Shown piece by piece: positions 1-7,594 of a stretch of DNA of 47,286 nucleotides; the first letter of the stretch is position 1, and each line of letters opens with the position of its first letter. The position numbers were made by a program, and so were the translations under genes. Source of the stretch: JAVXCQ01 sp036659415 (GTDB lineage: Bacteria > Bacillota > Negativicutes > Acidaminococcales > Acidaminococcaceae). The stretch lies in contig JAVXCQ010000017.1 of the NCBI GenBank assembly GCA_036659415.1, positions 1 through 47,286 on the forward strand. The letters are read 5' to 3'. The notes below the pieces were generated by a model. It had not been told where the DNA came from. It ran no database searches and saw nothing but the letters and a program-made list of their open reading frames with translations.

Positions 1-62
<62 letters not shown>

Positions 63-83
63 AACACATCAGTAACAGGGATT

Positions 84-112
84 AGTATATAAGATACAGA
101 TTAAGTTGTCAA
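84..112 (-). promoter_or_regulatory. Vegetative promoter of tRNA-Thr
   Basis: On the minus strand TTGACA is followed by a 17-base spacer and TATACT. The predicted transcription start lies about 15 bases before the mature tRNA 5' end. Seen directly; function inferred. Confidence 0.8.
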
Positions 113-142
113 CACTTTTTTATTAATTACAACAATTTAATC

Positions 143-946
143 TTATAAATAGAAATACCACACAGTTACCGTAGCTAAAATAATACGATAATATGCGAAG
201 CTTGTCAAGCTCGATCTATTAAGAAAACCAATAAACCACAGAATAGAGCCATAAGCCACCACAAAAGAAACTGCAAACCCTACCGCCAACATATAAATAG
301 CATCAGCATTTAGATAAGCCAGGTTCTTCATTAAATCATAAATGCAGGCCACAAACATCAGTGGTACCGCAATAATAAAAGAATATTCCGCCGCAGCTTT
401 TCTAGTTAGCCCTAACATGAGCCCGCCAGAAATAGTAGAACCGGATCTAGAAAAACCAGGCCATAAAGAGAGCACTTGAAAAATACCGACATAAGTTGCC
501 TGCCTTAAAGTAATTTTATCTACATCATCTTGCAGAAAATCTTGCTTATGCACGGTTAATTTTTCGGCTGCCATCATTAAAAAAGCACCTGCTACTAGGC
601 CTATAGCCACAGTAAATGGTGAAAACAGATAGGTTTTAATCAGACGATGCGCAAAAAACGCAATACCCATAACCGGTACAATGCCCACAGCTACGTGCCA
701 CACACTTAGTCCTTTATCTATTTGCCAACCTGCTTTTGTAAAAAAATGGGCAAACTGCTTTCTATACAAAAAGACCACAGATAAAATTGCGCCTAATTGA
801 ATAAAAACGTCAAAAACATTCGCTAGTGGTCCTTCAAAACCTAATAGATGTCCTACGATAATCATATGTCCCGTAGACGAAATCGGTAAAAACTCCGTAA
901 GTCCCTCAACTATACCAACGATAACTGCAATTAATGTCTGATCCAT
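143..946 (-). CDS. uppP: Undecaprenyl-diphosphatase UppP/BacA
   Basis: This integral membrane phosphatase converts undecaprenyl diphosphate to undecaprenyl phosphate, recycling the lipid carrier for peptidoglycan and other wall polymers; overexpression gives bacitracin resistance. At 267 residues it is full length. The Glu-rich motif near residues 14-18 leads into PISSTGH (21-27), and PGFSRSGS (163-170) is the second family signature carrying the catalytic Arg. Several hydrophobic segments span the protein. The ATG is preceded by GGAGAAGGA. It is convergent with nothing and stands as a single gene between the pfkA terminator and the tRNA-Thr promoter. Confidence 0.96.
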   Translation of the reverse strand: MDQTLIAVIVGIVEGLTEFLPISSTGHMIIVGHLLGFEGPLANVFDVFIQLGAILSVVFLYRKQFAHFFTKAGWQIDKGLSVWHVAVGIVPVMGIAFFAHRLIKTYLFSPFTVAIGLVAGAFLMMAAEKLTVHKQDFLQDDVDKITLRQATYVGIFQVLSLWPGFSRSGSTISGGLMLGLTRKAAAEYSFIIAVPLMFVACIYDLMKNLAYLNADAIYMLAVGFAVSFVVAYGSILWFIGFLNRSSLTSFAYYRIILATVTVWYFYL

Positions 947-1065
947 GCTTTTCCTTCTCCCACTAAAAATATCCTTGCGCTGAGATTATTTTCTACTTCA
1001 TTTATGAATTTTGGCTGAAGCAGCGCATAACCACAGCCAGCTTATCTGTCACTTTGCATTAAATA

Positions 1066-1095
1066 AAGCAGGAGCCCCCTAGGAAGCACCTGCTT
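1066..1095 (-). terminator. Likely terminator of pfkA
   Basis: AAGCAGG and CCTGCTT form a hairpin just after the pfkA stop, with further pairing inside (GC/GC). The T-rich tail (TTTATTTAA) is weak, so efficiency is uncertain. Confidence 0.55.
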
Positions 1096-1111
1096 GTAGA
1101 ACACAAACTAA

Positions 1112-2212
1112 CTAATCACCAAAATTAATACCCATGTGTCTAGCGACACGAATAATATCACTGTCCGTCGGCACAAGATGTGGCTCTGACGCCACTAGCT
1201 CGATGGGTACTGCCACTATTTTATTACTCTGCAAGGCCACCATAGTATTGTAATTCCCTTGTAGGTAGGTCTCAACAGCGGTCACACCGTAGCGGGTGGA
1301 AAGCACTCTATCATACGGTGTAGGCGAACCTCCGCGCTGTAAATAGCCAAGCACGGTACATCTTGATTCAACACCTGTCTGTTCTTCAATAGCTGTCGCC
1401 ACGCGTTCACCGGCACCACCTAGTCTAATCTGTTCAAAACTGTCTTTAACCATTCTGGCAATAGACAGCTCTCCACCCACCGGTTTAGAGCCTTCCGCCA
1501 CGACCACAATACTAAAATGTTTGCCTTGACTGCGACGTTCTTCAATCTTGGCCAGCACAGACGCTATTTGGTAGGGTATTTCTGGAATTAAAATGCAATC
1601 AGCCCCGCCTGCGATACCAGAATGTAAAGCAATCCACCCCGCATAACGACCCATCACCTCTAAAACCATAACTCGATGATGAGATTCTGCCGTAGTATGA
1701 AGACGATCTAACGCATCTGTCGCCATATTCACCGCAGTATCGAAACCAAAAGTGCGTTCTGTACAAGGTAAATCATTATCAATAGTTTTCGGCACGCCGA
1801 CAACTTTAACGCCACATTCTCTACTTAACCGAGCAGCAATGTTTAAACTACCGTCGCCGCCAATTACAATTAGACCCTCGATTTTGTGTTTCTCCAAATT
1901 ATTTAAAACCGTTGCCCGCATATCACTATACAGGAGCTCACCCTTGGCATCTTCACCAACTACGTAATGAAAAGGATTATCTCGATTGGTCGTCCCCAAA
2001 ATAGTACCACCACGGGGCAAGATACCAGATACATCTGCATAACTCATCATTTTCATATTGTCAGTAATAAGGCCATGAAAGCCGTTAATAATTCCATAAA
2101 TCTCATAACCATTTTGCAACGCTGTCTTAACCACGGCACGAATAACCGCATTTAGTCCCGGGCAATCGCCACCACCGGTTAAAACCGCCAATCTACCTTT
2201 GCTTGCAATCAT
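1112..2212 (-). CDS. pfkA: 6-phosphofructokinase, mixed-clade (probably ATP-dependent)
   Basis: Phosphorylates fructose 6-phosphate to fructose 1,6-bisphosphate in glycolysis. GGGDCPG (13-19), GGDGS (118-122), PKTIDND (141-147, catalytic Asp) and MGRYAG (187-192) are all present. Gly in GGDGS, where pyrophosphate-dependent enzymes carry Asp, argues for ATP as donor. Lys in PKTIDND, where E. coli PfkA has Gly, is typical of the mixed ATP/PPi clade. It is longer (about 366 residues) than E. coli PfkA (320). I place the start at the ATG preceded by GAGGTG five bases away rather than at an ATG nine codons upstream. It follows the small P-loop gene by 16 bases, so the two are probably co-transcribed. 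Confidence 0.92.
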   Translation of the reverse strand: MIASKGRLAVLTGGGDCPGLNAVIRAVVKTALQNGYEIYGIINGFHGLITDNMKMMSYADVSGILPRGGTILGTTNRDNPFHYVVGEDAKGELLYSDMRATVLNNLEKHKIEGLIVIGGDGSLNIAARLSRECGVKVVGVPKTIDNDLPCTERTFGFDTAVNMATDALDRLHTTAESHHRVMVLEVMGRYAGWIALHSGIAGGADCILIPEIPYQIASVLAKIEERRSQGKHFSIVVVAEGSKPVGGELSIARMVKDSFEQIRLGGAGERVATAIEEQTGVESRCTVLGYLQRGGSPTPYDRVLSTRYGVTAVETYLQGNYNTMVALQSNKIVAVPIELVASEPHLVPTDSDIIRVARHMGINFGD

Positions 2213-2228
2213 TGCGGCACCTCGACTA

Positions 2229-2690
2229 TTATTCAACATTCCAGATTTTTAGTCCCTCTGCTGTAATTCTAATGGATTCCGTTCCATCAAATTTATCATA
2301 GCAAAGGTAACCATCTTCATAATAGCCCGGCCAAGCAGAAACGATAGTAAATTTCTCGCCTAATTTTTGTAAAAGTTCCGCTACGTCAATGTGGAAAACA
2401 GGGACAAATAATGTTTGTAACCGATCCAAAAGAATAACCCTAGAATTATAGTTAGCCAAGATTTCCCCCATCATCTCCGCTGCCTTTTCTTGCCGTAGTG
2501 CCGGTAACAATTCCAAAAACTCCTCCGTAATTAATAAACGGCAATCCACATAATCCCACTTTTGTTCCGCTGCCGCTTCTCGCAGGACTTTGCTCTTACC
2601 GCTTCCAGGTTTCCCAGTTACAATTAATACCTTGTTATCCAGTGCTTCTAATGCTTCTACCTCTTTAACAAATGCTTCTACTTGGCTCAT
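2229..2690 (-). CDS. Small P-loop ATPase resembling BREX-3 protein BrxF
   Basis: A 153-residue protein with Walker A GKPGSGKS (26-33), a Walker B-like strand VILLDRLQTLF (85-95) and AWPG (119-122) followed by a GYLCYDKF segment. The order P-loop, 'LLD..(Q/E).LF', '.AWPG....G.L.Y' matches what I recall of BrxF, the small P-loop protein of type 3 BREX phage-defence systems. No other BREX gene (BrxC, PglX, PglZ, BrxA, BrxHII) is in the window. It lies directly upstream of pfkA with a strong AAGGAGGG ribosome site and looks like the first gene of a two-gene unit. The family assignment is from memory of motifs, not from a search. It could instead be a generic AAA-like regulator or an STAND-type fragment. 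Confidence 0.6.
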   Translation of the reverse strand: MSQVEAFVKEVEALEALDNKVLIVTGKPGSGKSKVLREAAAEQKWDYVDCRLLITEEFLELLPALRQEKAAEMMGEILANYNSRVILLDRLQTLFVPVFHIDVAELLQKLGEKFTIVSAWPGYYEDGYLCYDKFDGTESIRITAEGLKIWNVE

Positions 2691-2778
2691 TTTTTTGCCC
2701 TCCTTGATTTCTGCGCAAATTTGGTCTTCACGTCTTTAAGCTAATAATATTATTCGTCACGCATTTACAAAATCCTTT

Positions 2779-2817
2779 AAAAAAATAAACATCATCTAGA
2801 AATGTCTAAATGATGTT
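2779..2817 (-). terminator. Rho-independent terminator of sigH
   Basis: AACATCAT pairs with ATGATGTT, extended by TAGA/TCTA, and is followed on the minus strand by TATTTTTTT. It sits 26 bases after the sigH stop. Confidence 0.85.
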
Positions 2818-2842
2818 ACAATTTGTTACATATCTTGCAACT

Positions 2843-3574
2843 TTACTTGTCCTTTTTCAGGTGATGAGTAAATCTTTCCTCAGGATCCATGGCTAATAGC
2901 CCACTGTAAACATTGCGCAAATCCGGTCCTTCACTTCTGGTGCTAATATATTTTTCCAGCTTACGTTTAACACGTTGCAAAGCATTATCAATAGATTTAA
3001 TATGGCGCTCCAAATCATTGGCAATTTCTTGATAGGACTTGCCATCTAAATAGCTCATGAGGACTTTCCATTCCAGTTCACTCAAAATTGTATTCATTTT
3101 ATTTTCAATATCGATAAATTCTTCTTTGCTAATGACCATTTCCTCCGGATTGGCTACTTTAGTTCCGGAAATAACATCTAACAGCGTTCTGTCTGAATCC
3201 TCTTCATAAATAGGTTTGTTGAGCGAAACATAAGAATTAAGCGGGATATGTTTCTGTCTTGTCGCCGTTTTAATAGCTGTAATAATTTGTCTGGTCACAC
3301 ACAATTCAGCAAAGGCTCGAAAAGAAGAAAGTTTATCACTGCGAAAATCTCTAATGGCTTTGTATAAACCAATCATTCCTTCTTGGATAATATCCTCGCG
3401 TTCAGCGCCAATGAGGAAATAGCTTCTGGCTTTAGCACGCACAAAATTGCGATATTTATAGAGTAGGTATTCTTGAGCCAAGAGGTTATTATGCTCTTTC
3501 GCATCCAAAACAATCTCTTCGTCAGTCATATTTTCAAACGCTTGGTAGGGATTATTTTGTTGTGTTGCATACAT
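2843..3574 (-). CDS. sigH: RNA polymerase sigma factor SigH (Spo0H family)
   Basis: Sigma-70-type factor of the SigH/Spo0H family, which in Firmicutes directs transition-phase, competence or early sporulation genes. Region 2 is visible around DIIQEGMIGLYKAIRDF and region 4 as WKVLMSYLDGKSYQEIAN with its helix-turn-helix. The start is the ATG with GGGAGG eight bases upstream; TTG and ATG codons further up lack a good site. A 30-residue tail (EGPDLRNVYSGLLAMDPEE...) follows region 4 and looks longer than in Bacillus. It has its own promoter and terminator. The neighbours yacP and rlmB are the conserved Firmicute context. Whether this organism sporulates cannot be told from this window. Confidence 0.92.
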   Translation of the reverse strand: MYATQQNNPYQAFENMTDEEIVLDAKEHNNLLAQEYLLYKYRNFVRAKARSYFLIGAEREDIIQEGMIGLYKAIRDFRSDKLSSFRAFAELCVTRQIITAIKTATRQKHIPLNSYVSLNKPIYEEDSDRTLLDVISGTKVANPEEMVISKEEFIDIENKMNTILSELEWKVLMSYLDGKSYQEIANDLERHIKSIDNALQRVKRKLEKYISTRSEGPDLRNVYSGLLAMDPEERFTHHLKKDK

Positions 3575-3647
3575 AGTGCGAGCCTCCCTCTTTTCCATAT
3601 TGGACAAACCTTTGGTTTTCTAAATAGCAGTTACCGCTACTTTGCTC

Positions 3648-3677
3648 ATTATACAACAAATATTTTTTTATGGTCAA
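3648..3677 (-). promoter_or_regulatory. Vegetative promoter of sigH
   Basis: Minus strand TTGACC, 18-base spacer, TATAAT, located between the yacP stop and the sigH start. It leaves a leader of about 65 bases. Confidence 0.75.
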
Positions 3678-3684
3678 TGTCGCT

Positions 3685-4203
3685 TTATCTTTTTCTGCGC
3701 AAATCCTCAAAAACCGCTAAAACATTACCTTGCAAGCGGCTACCTATTTCATTACGTGCTAAACTTGATGGTTTTTTCAGACTCTGGTGCTCGGCGATTT
3801 GTTTTTTCACAAGAAGCCACTCTGCACGGAATTCTCTCGCTGAAATACGATAGGCGCCAAACCCTAAGATGGCAATTTGCTCGGCAAAATCACTAGTTAC
3901 CACAAAAGTCTTATGAGCTGTGTTCCTTAGCTCATAGGTGCGCCGCTCAATCCAGCTATCGGCTGTTTCGCCCTCGCCGGTAAAAACCACAAGTAGGTCG
4001 CCATATCTTTGTTCCGTACTTACGCCGCAAACCTCCAGGGCGTCAAAAACCAAAATAACATTTTCGCCTTTAAACGCACCATATTCGGCCAGTAGCGTCA
4101 ATAAAAGTTCTCTGGCGTGTTCTAGATTTTCTTCTCGCAATAATTTAAATTCCGGCCAATGATTAATCACATTGTAACCGTCAACTAAGAGCCAGTCTTT
4201 CAT
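3685..4203 (-). CDS. yacP: NYN/PIN-domain ribonuclease YacP (Rae1 family)
   Basis: A 172-residue YacP-family protein. In Bacillus the homologue Rae1 is a ribosome-associated A-site endoribonuclease that cleaves certain mRNAs. The NYN/PIN fold is visible as LLVDGYNVIN (5-14), VILVFDALEVCG, a GETADSWIERRTYEL acidic helix and TFVVTSDFAEQ, which supply the acidic metal-binding residues. Its ATG overlaps the rlmB stop in an ATGA junction, so it is translationally coupled to rlmB. It is the last gene of the gltX-cysS-mrnC-thyX-rlmB-yacP run. Confidence 0.9.
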   Translation of the reverse strand: MKDWLLVDGYNVINHWPEFKLLREENLEHARELLLTLLAEYGAFKGENVILVFDALEVCGVSTEQRYGDLLVVFTGEGETADSWIERRTYELRNTAHKTFVVTSDFAEQIAILGFGAYRISAREFRAEWLLVKKQIAEHQSLKKPSSLARNEIGSRLQGNVLAVFEDLRRKR

Positions 4204-4952
4204 TTATTTAGTGCTTGAACAGCTCGTTGTCTGACTACTTCATACAACAAAATCGCTCCCGCTACCGAAGCATTTAAAGATGAAACGCCACCACCCATAG
4301 GAATTTTGACTAAAACATCACAGTTTTCCTTCACCAGGCGTCCCAGACCTTTGCCCTCGCCACCAATTACCACTACAATCGGTCCGGTAAGGTTGCTGCT
4401 AAAATGTGCTGTTGCGCCATCCATATCCGCTCCGATCACCCACATACCCTGGGCTTGCAGTTCTTTAATGGTTTGCACGATATTGCCAATACTAACCACC
4501 GGCACATATTCAATTGCTCCGGCGGAAACTTTAGCCACCACCGCATTTAAAGGACAGCTTCGTCTTTTGGGCATCAAAACCCCATGGACACCTGCGGCGT
4601 CAGCAGTTCTAATCAAGGCTCCCACATTTTGAGGATCCTGTAATTCATCCAAAAGAAGCAAAAATGGTGCCTCTCCTTTATCCTTGGCTCTAGCCAGTAC
4701 TTCTTCCAATTCATAAAACTTTACCGGTGCTGCCATAGCGACCACGCCTTGGTGCCGCATTTCTCCGGCAATTTGATTGAGTTTTTCTATTTTAGCAAAT
4801 TCCACAATGACACCACAAGTTTTAGCCATTGCGATAATTTCGCCGATGCTGCCACCTTTGATGCCATCTTGAATGAAAATTTTATTTAATGAACGGCCAC
4901 TGCGTAAAGCTTCGATAATCGAATTGCGGCCGGCAAGCATTTCCTCAGACAT
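4200..4952 (-). CDS. rlmB: 23S rRNA (guanosine-2'-O-)-methyltransferase RlmB
   Basis: SPOUT-class methyltransferase that in E. coli methylates the ribose of G2251 in 23S rRNA using S-adenosylmethionine. The N-terminal substrate-binding domain begins LAGRNSIIEALRSGR; the SPOUT domain shows LLLDELQDPQNVGALIRTADAAG, GGEGKGL and the knot motif IPMGGGVSSLNASVAGAILLYE near the end. At 250 residues the length is normal. The stop overlaps the yacP start by four bases and thyX ends nine bases upstream, consistent with an operon. Confidence 0.95.
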   Translation of the reverse strand: MSEEMLAGRNSIIEALRSGRSLNKIFIQDGIKGGSIGEIIAMAKTCGVIVEFAKIEKLNQIAGEMRHQGVVAMAAPVKFYELEEVLARAKDKGEAPFLLLLDELQDPQNVGALIRTADAAGVHGVLMPKRRSCPLNAVVAKVSAGAIEYVPVVSIGNIVQTIKELQAQGMWVIGADMDGATAHFSSNLTGPIVVVIGGEGKGLGRLVKENCDVLVKIPMGGGVSSLNASVAGAILLYEVVRQRAVQALNK

Positions 4953-4961
4953 ATGTTTTCC

Positions 4962-5651
4962 CTAGCTTTCTAGTGCTTTAGCTTTGATCGCAGCTAAGCG
5001 CCCACAAGTCATTTCTCCCTCGGGACAAATCCCATCTGTAACACAAGCAGGTCCCGCTTTTTCAAATAAAACTGGAGCTACTTTTTTGACTTCCGTCAAC
5101 ATTTTTTCCGCTAAGCAACGAATTTCCCACTGGGCACGATTGCAACAACGCAGACGGAAAAAGTTGTGCAAAGCCCGTACATTCATGGTCACCACAATCT
5201 TGGTTTCTGCGGCATTAGGCAAAATATACCGGGCATCCTCAGCTGGAATACCGGCCTCTGTCCACTTGGTATATAAGCCCCTAACTTCCTGCATTAGCTG
5301 TGCAAATTCAGCTGTGGCTTCCGCTCTAGCGGCAATGGACGGTGGCATAATTGTTGCAAAATCATGCTCCCTAACATACCGCTGGGATTGCTGGGAATAA
5401 GAAGCAATACGGTGACGTACCAGTTGATGTGTTAAAACTCTGGATACACCCTCAATGGCAAAAGTGAAACTCACGTGTTCTAATGTTGATAAATGCCCCA
5501 TTTGTACTAATTTGCGTACTAATTTAGCAGCTTGTTCTTCTGTAATTTTTTCTTCTAATTGAGCCGCACCAATGGGAGAATAACATAACCGAGCGCTCAT
5601 GGCTACAGTTTTCTCCGGTTCCGGTGTATAACGCACTAACTTTACTTCCAT
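4962..5651 (-). CDS. thyX: Flavin-dependent thymidylate synthase ThyX
   Basis: Makes dTMP from dUMP with methylene-tetrahydrofolate, FAD and NADPH. The ThyX signature RHRxxSxSxxSxRY is present as R79 HRIASYSQQSQRY92. The N-terminal VRYTPEPEKTVAMSARLCYSP and a C-terminal Cys-containing segment (ACVTDGICPEGEMTCG) are typical. At 229 residues it is full length. It is inserted between rlmB and mrnC, which in Bacillus are adjacent. No thyA is in the window, so ThyX may be the only thymidylate synthase, but that is not shown here. Confidence 0.95.
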   Translation of the reverse strand: MEVKLVRYTPEPEKTVAMSARLCYSPIGAAQLEEKITEEQAAKLVRKLVQMGHLSTLEHVSFTFAIEGVSRVLTHQLVRHRIASYSQQSQRYVREHDFATIMPPSIAARAEATAEFAQLMQEVRGLYTKWTEAGIPAEDARYILPNAAETKIVVTMNVRALHNFFRLRCCNRAQWEIRCLAEKMLTEVKKVAPVLFEKAGPACVTDGICPEGEMTCGRLAAIKAKALES

Positions 5652-5661
5652 GCTTTCACCT

Positions 5662-6123
5662 CTACTTCTTATTAGCCATGGCCGCGTGAATAATTTGGAA
5701 CGAACGCTCCAGTATTTCTTCCAACCGTGCTTCTTTTTCTGCTAAAAACAGCCAACCAATCAATGCTTCAAACGCTGTTCCCTGCCGATATTCCCGTACT
5801 GTAGCACTTTTAGGTACAGTGGATTTAGTGTTACGACCACGTCTGACAACCGCCGTTTCTTCTTCATCCAAAAGTTCTGCCAAGGCATCCATCGCTTTGG
5901 CCTGCATCACAGCAGATACCATCTGGGCGCCTAAATCATGGAGCACCCGCACATGACTAGAAACAGGTAGCAACCTAGTTCTGATATAGAGCGAAAACAC
6001 TACATCGCCAATGTAGGCTAAGACTATGGCATTAATTTGGCCAGGTGCCGTAACCGGTAAATTTTCCCCACCGCACACTGCCAAAGCGTGTTTTTTTATT
6101 AATTGATATTGTGCGAATTTCAC
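5662..6123 (-). CDS. mrnC: Mini-ribonuclease III (MrnC)
   Basis: RNase III-like endonuclease without a double-stranded-RNA-binding domain; in Bacillus it matures 23S rRNA ends. LAYIGDVVFSLYIRTRL (36-52) holds the catalytic-type Asp, and the C-terminal GTAFEALIGWLFLA is the second conserved segment. I choose the GTG that forms a GTGA overlap with the cysS stop because AGGTGG lies eight bases upstream. A GTG four codons earlier would sit inside that ribosome site. Translational coupling to cysS is implied. Confidence 0.93.
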   Translation of the reverse strand: MKFAQYQLIKKHALAVCGGENLPVTAPGQINAIVLAYIGDVVFSLYIRTRLLPVSSHVRVLHDLGAQMVSAVMQAKAMDALAELLDEEETAVVRRGRNTKSTVPKSATVREYRQGTAFEALIGWLFLAEKEARLEEILERSFQIIHAAMANKK

Positions 6124-7559
6124 TGGCGTTTCCACCTAACGCCTTGTGGCGTATCTTCAATCGTAATCCCAATGCCGGCCAATTGGTCGCGCAAAGCGTC
6201 TGCTTGAGCATAGTTTTTAGTTTGACGTGCTTCCTGGCGCAAGTTAATTAAAATAGTCATTAACTCATCTTCAACACTAGCAGTTACTACTTGCTTCCCG
6301 GCAGTTTGTTCTAAAACACCGATAATACTGCACATTTCCGCAAAAATCTTCGTCATTACATCTACCAGCTTACCATCAGGCTTCGTTGCACCTGCCAGTA
6401 CAGACTGTTCATAAATATTAATCTCCCGTGCCAGTGCAAACATATGACTAATTGCTAAAGCAGTGTTAAAGTCATCACGCATCGCATCCAAAAACTCTTG
6501 ACGAATAGTAGCTAGCTTAGCACGCAACTCTAGGCTGCCTGCTGTTGGCCCTACGCTAATAATGCCTTGGAGCGTCTTTAGGTTGACTTGAGCTGTTTGC
6601 AAACGAGCTAAGCCACGCCCTGCTTCCGTTAACCGTTCATCGCTGAAATCCAAGGGACTACGATAGTGAGTAGATAAGATGAAGAACCGCAAAGTTTCTG
6701 GTTCAAAATGTTTAAGAATATCCACTACCATAAAGAAATTACCCAAAGATTTAGACATTTTTTCTTCATTAACAGTAATAAAACCATTATGAAGCCAATA
6801 TTTCACAAAAGGATGACAACCAGTGCAACCTTCCGATTGAGCGATTTCGTTTTCATGATGTGGGAAAATCAAGTCACTACCGCCGCCGTGAAAATCAAAA
6901 CTTGCGCCCAAATACTTCATGCTCATTGTGCTACATTCAATATGCCACCCCGGACGACCTGCGCCCCAAGGGCTTGGCCAAGAAGGTTCGCCCGGCTTAG
7001 CTGCTTTCCACAAAGCAAAATCCATCGGATTTTCTTTGCGCGCGTCCACATCTATTCTAGCCCCGGCCATCATATCTTCTAAATTACGACCGCTTAGTTC
7101 TCCGTAATGTTCAAACTTTTCTACTCTGTAATACACGTCGCCATCAATTTCATAGCCATAACCACGCTCAATCAAGGTTTGCACCGTGCCGATAATTTCT
7201 TCCATGTGGTCGGAAACGCGAGGGTAAGCCTGTACCCGCTTCACATTAAGTTTATCCATCACTGCAAAGTAAGCATCAATGTAGCGTCCGCAAATATCGC
7301 TCCATTGTACGCCCTCTTTCTGCGCAGTATTAATAATTTTATCATCAACGTCAGTAAAGTTTTGGATATGAGTTACATCATAACCCTCATGCTCCAAAAA
7401 ACGATGAATGACGTCCCAAGTAATAAAGGGACGAGCATTACCGATATGAGGGTGGTTATAAGGAGTAACGCCGCAAACATAAATACTGGCTTTGCCAGGT
7501 TCACTGGGAATAAACTCTTCTTTTTGTTTGGTAAGGGTGTTATAAACTTTTATGGCCAT
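6120..7559 (-). CDS. cysS: Cysteinyl-tRNA synthetase
   Basis: Class I aminoacyl-tRNA synthetase charging tRNA-Cys. HIGN (38-41) and KMSKS (267-271) are the two ATP-site signatures. C29, C209, H234 and E238 match the zinc site that recognises cysteine (YVCG, HIECS, PHHENE). The length, about 479 residues, is normal. The start ATG has AGGAGA seven bases upstream; an ATG six codons earlier overlaps that site. It sits between gltX and mrnC in the conserved Firmicute order, without a visible T-box leader in the 35-base gap to gltX. Confidence 0.96.
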   Translation of the reverse strand: MAIKVYNTLTKQKEEFIPSEPGKASIYVCGVTPYNHPHIGNARPFITWDVIHRFLEHEGYDVTHIQNFTDVDDKIINTAQKEGVQWSDICGRYIDAYFAVMDKLNVKRVQAYPRVSDHMEEIIGTVQTLIERGYGYEIDGDVYYRVEKFEHYGELSGRNLEDMMAGARIDVDARKENPMDFALWKAAKPGEPSWPSPWGAGRPGWHIECSTMSMKYLGASFDFHGGGSDLIFPHHENEIAQSEGCTGCHPFVKYWLHNGFITVNEEKMSKSLGNFFMVVDILKHFEPETLRFFILSTHYRSPLDFSDERLTEAGRGLARLQTAQVNLKTLQGIISVGPTAGSLELRAKLATIRQEFLDAMRDDFNTALAISHMFALAREINIYEQSVLAGATKPDGKLVDVMTKIFAEMCSIIGVLEQTAGKQVVTASVEDELMTILINLRQEARQTKNYAQADALRDQLAGIGITIEDTPQGVRWKRQ

Positions 7560-7594
7560 CTTCTCTTCTCCTAGCATAATATTATTTAAGATGA

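Noticed and set aside
2229..2690. A full BREX system
   Set aside because: None of the other BREX genes (PglX methylase, BrxC, PglZ) is found in the window.
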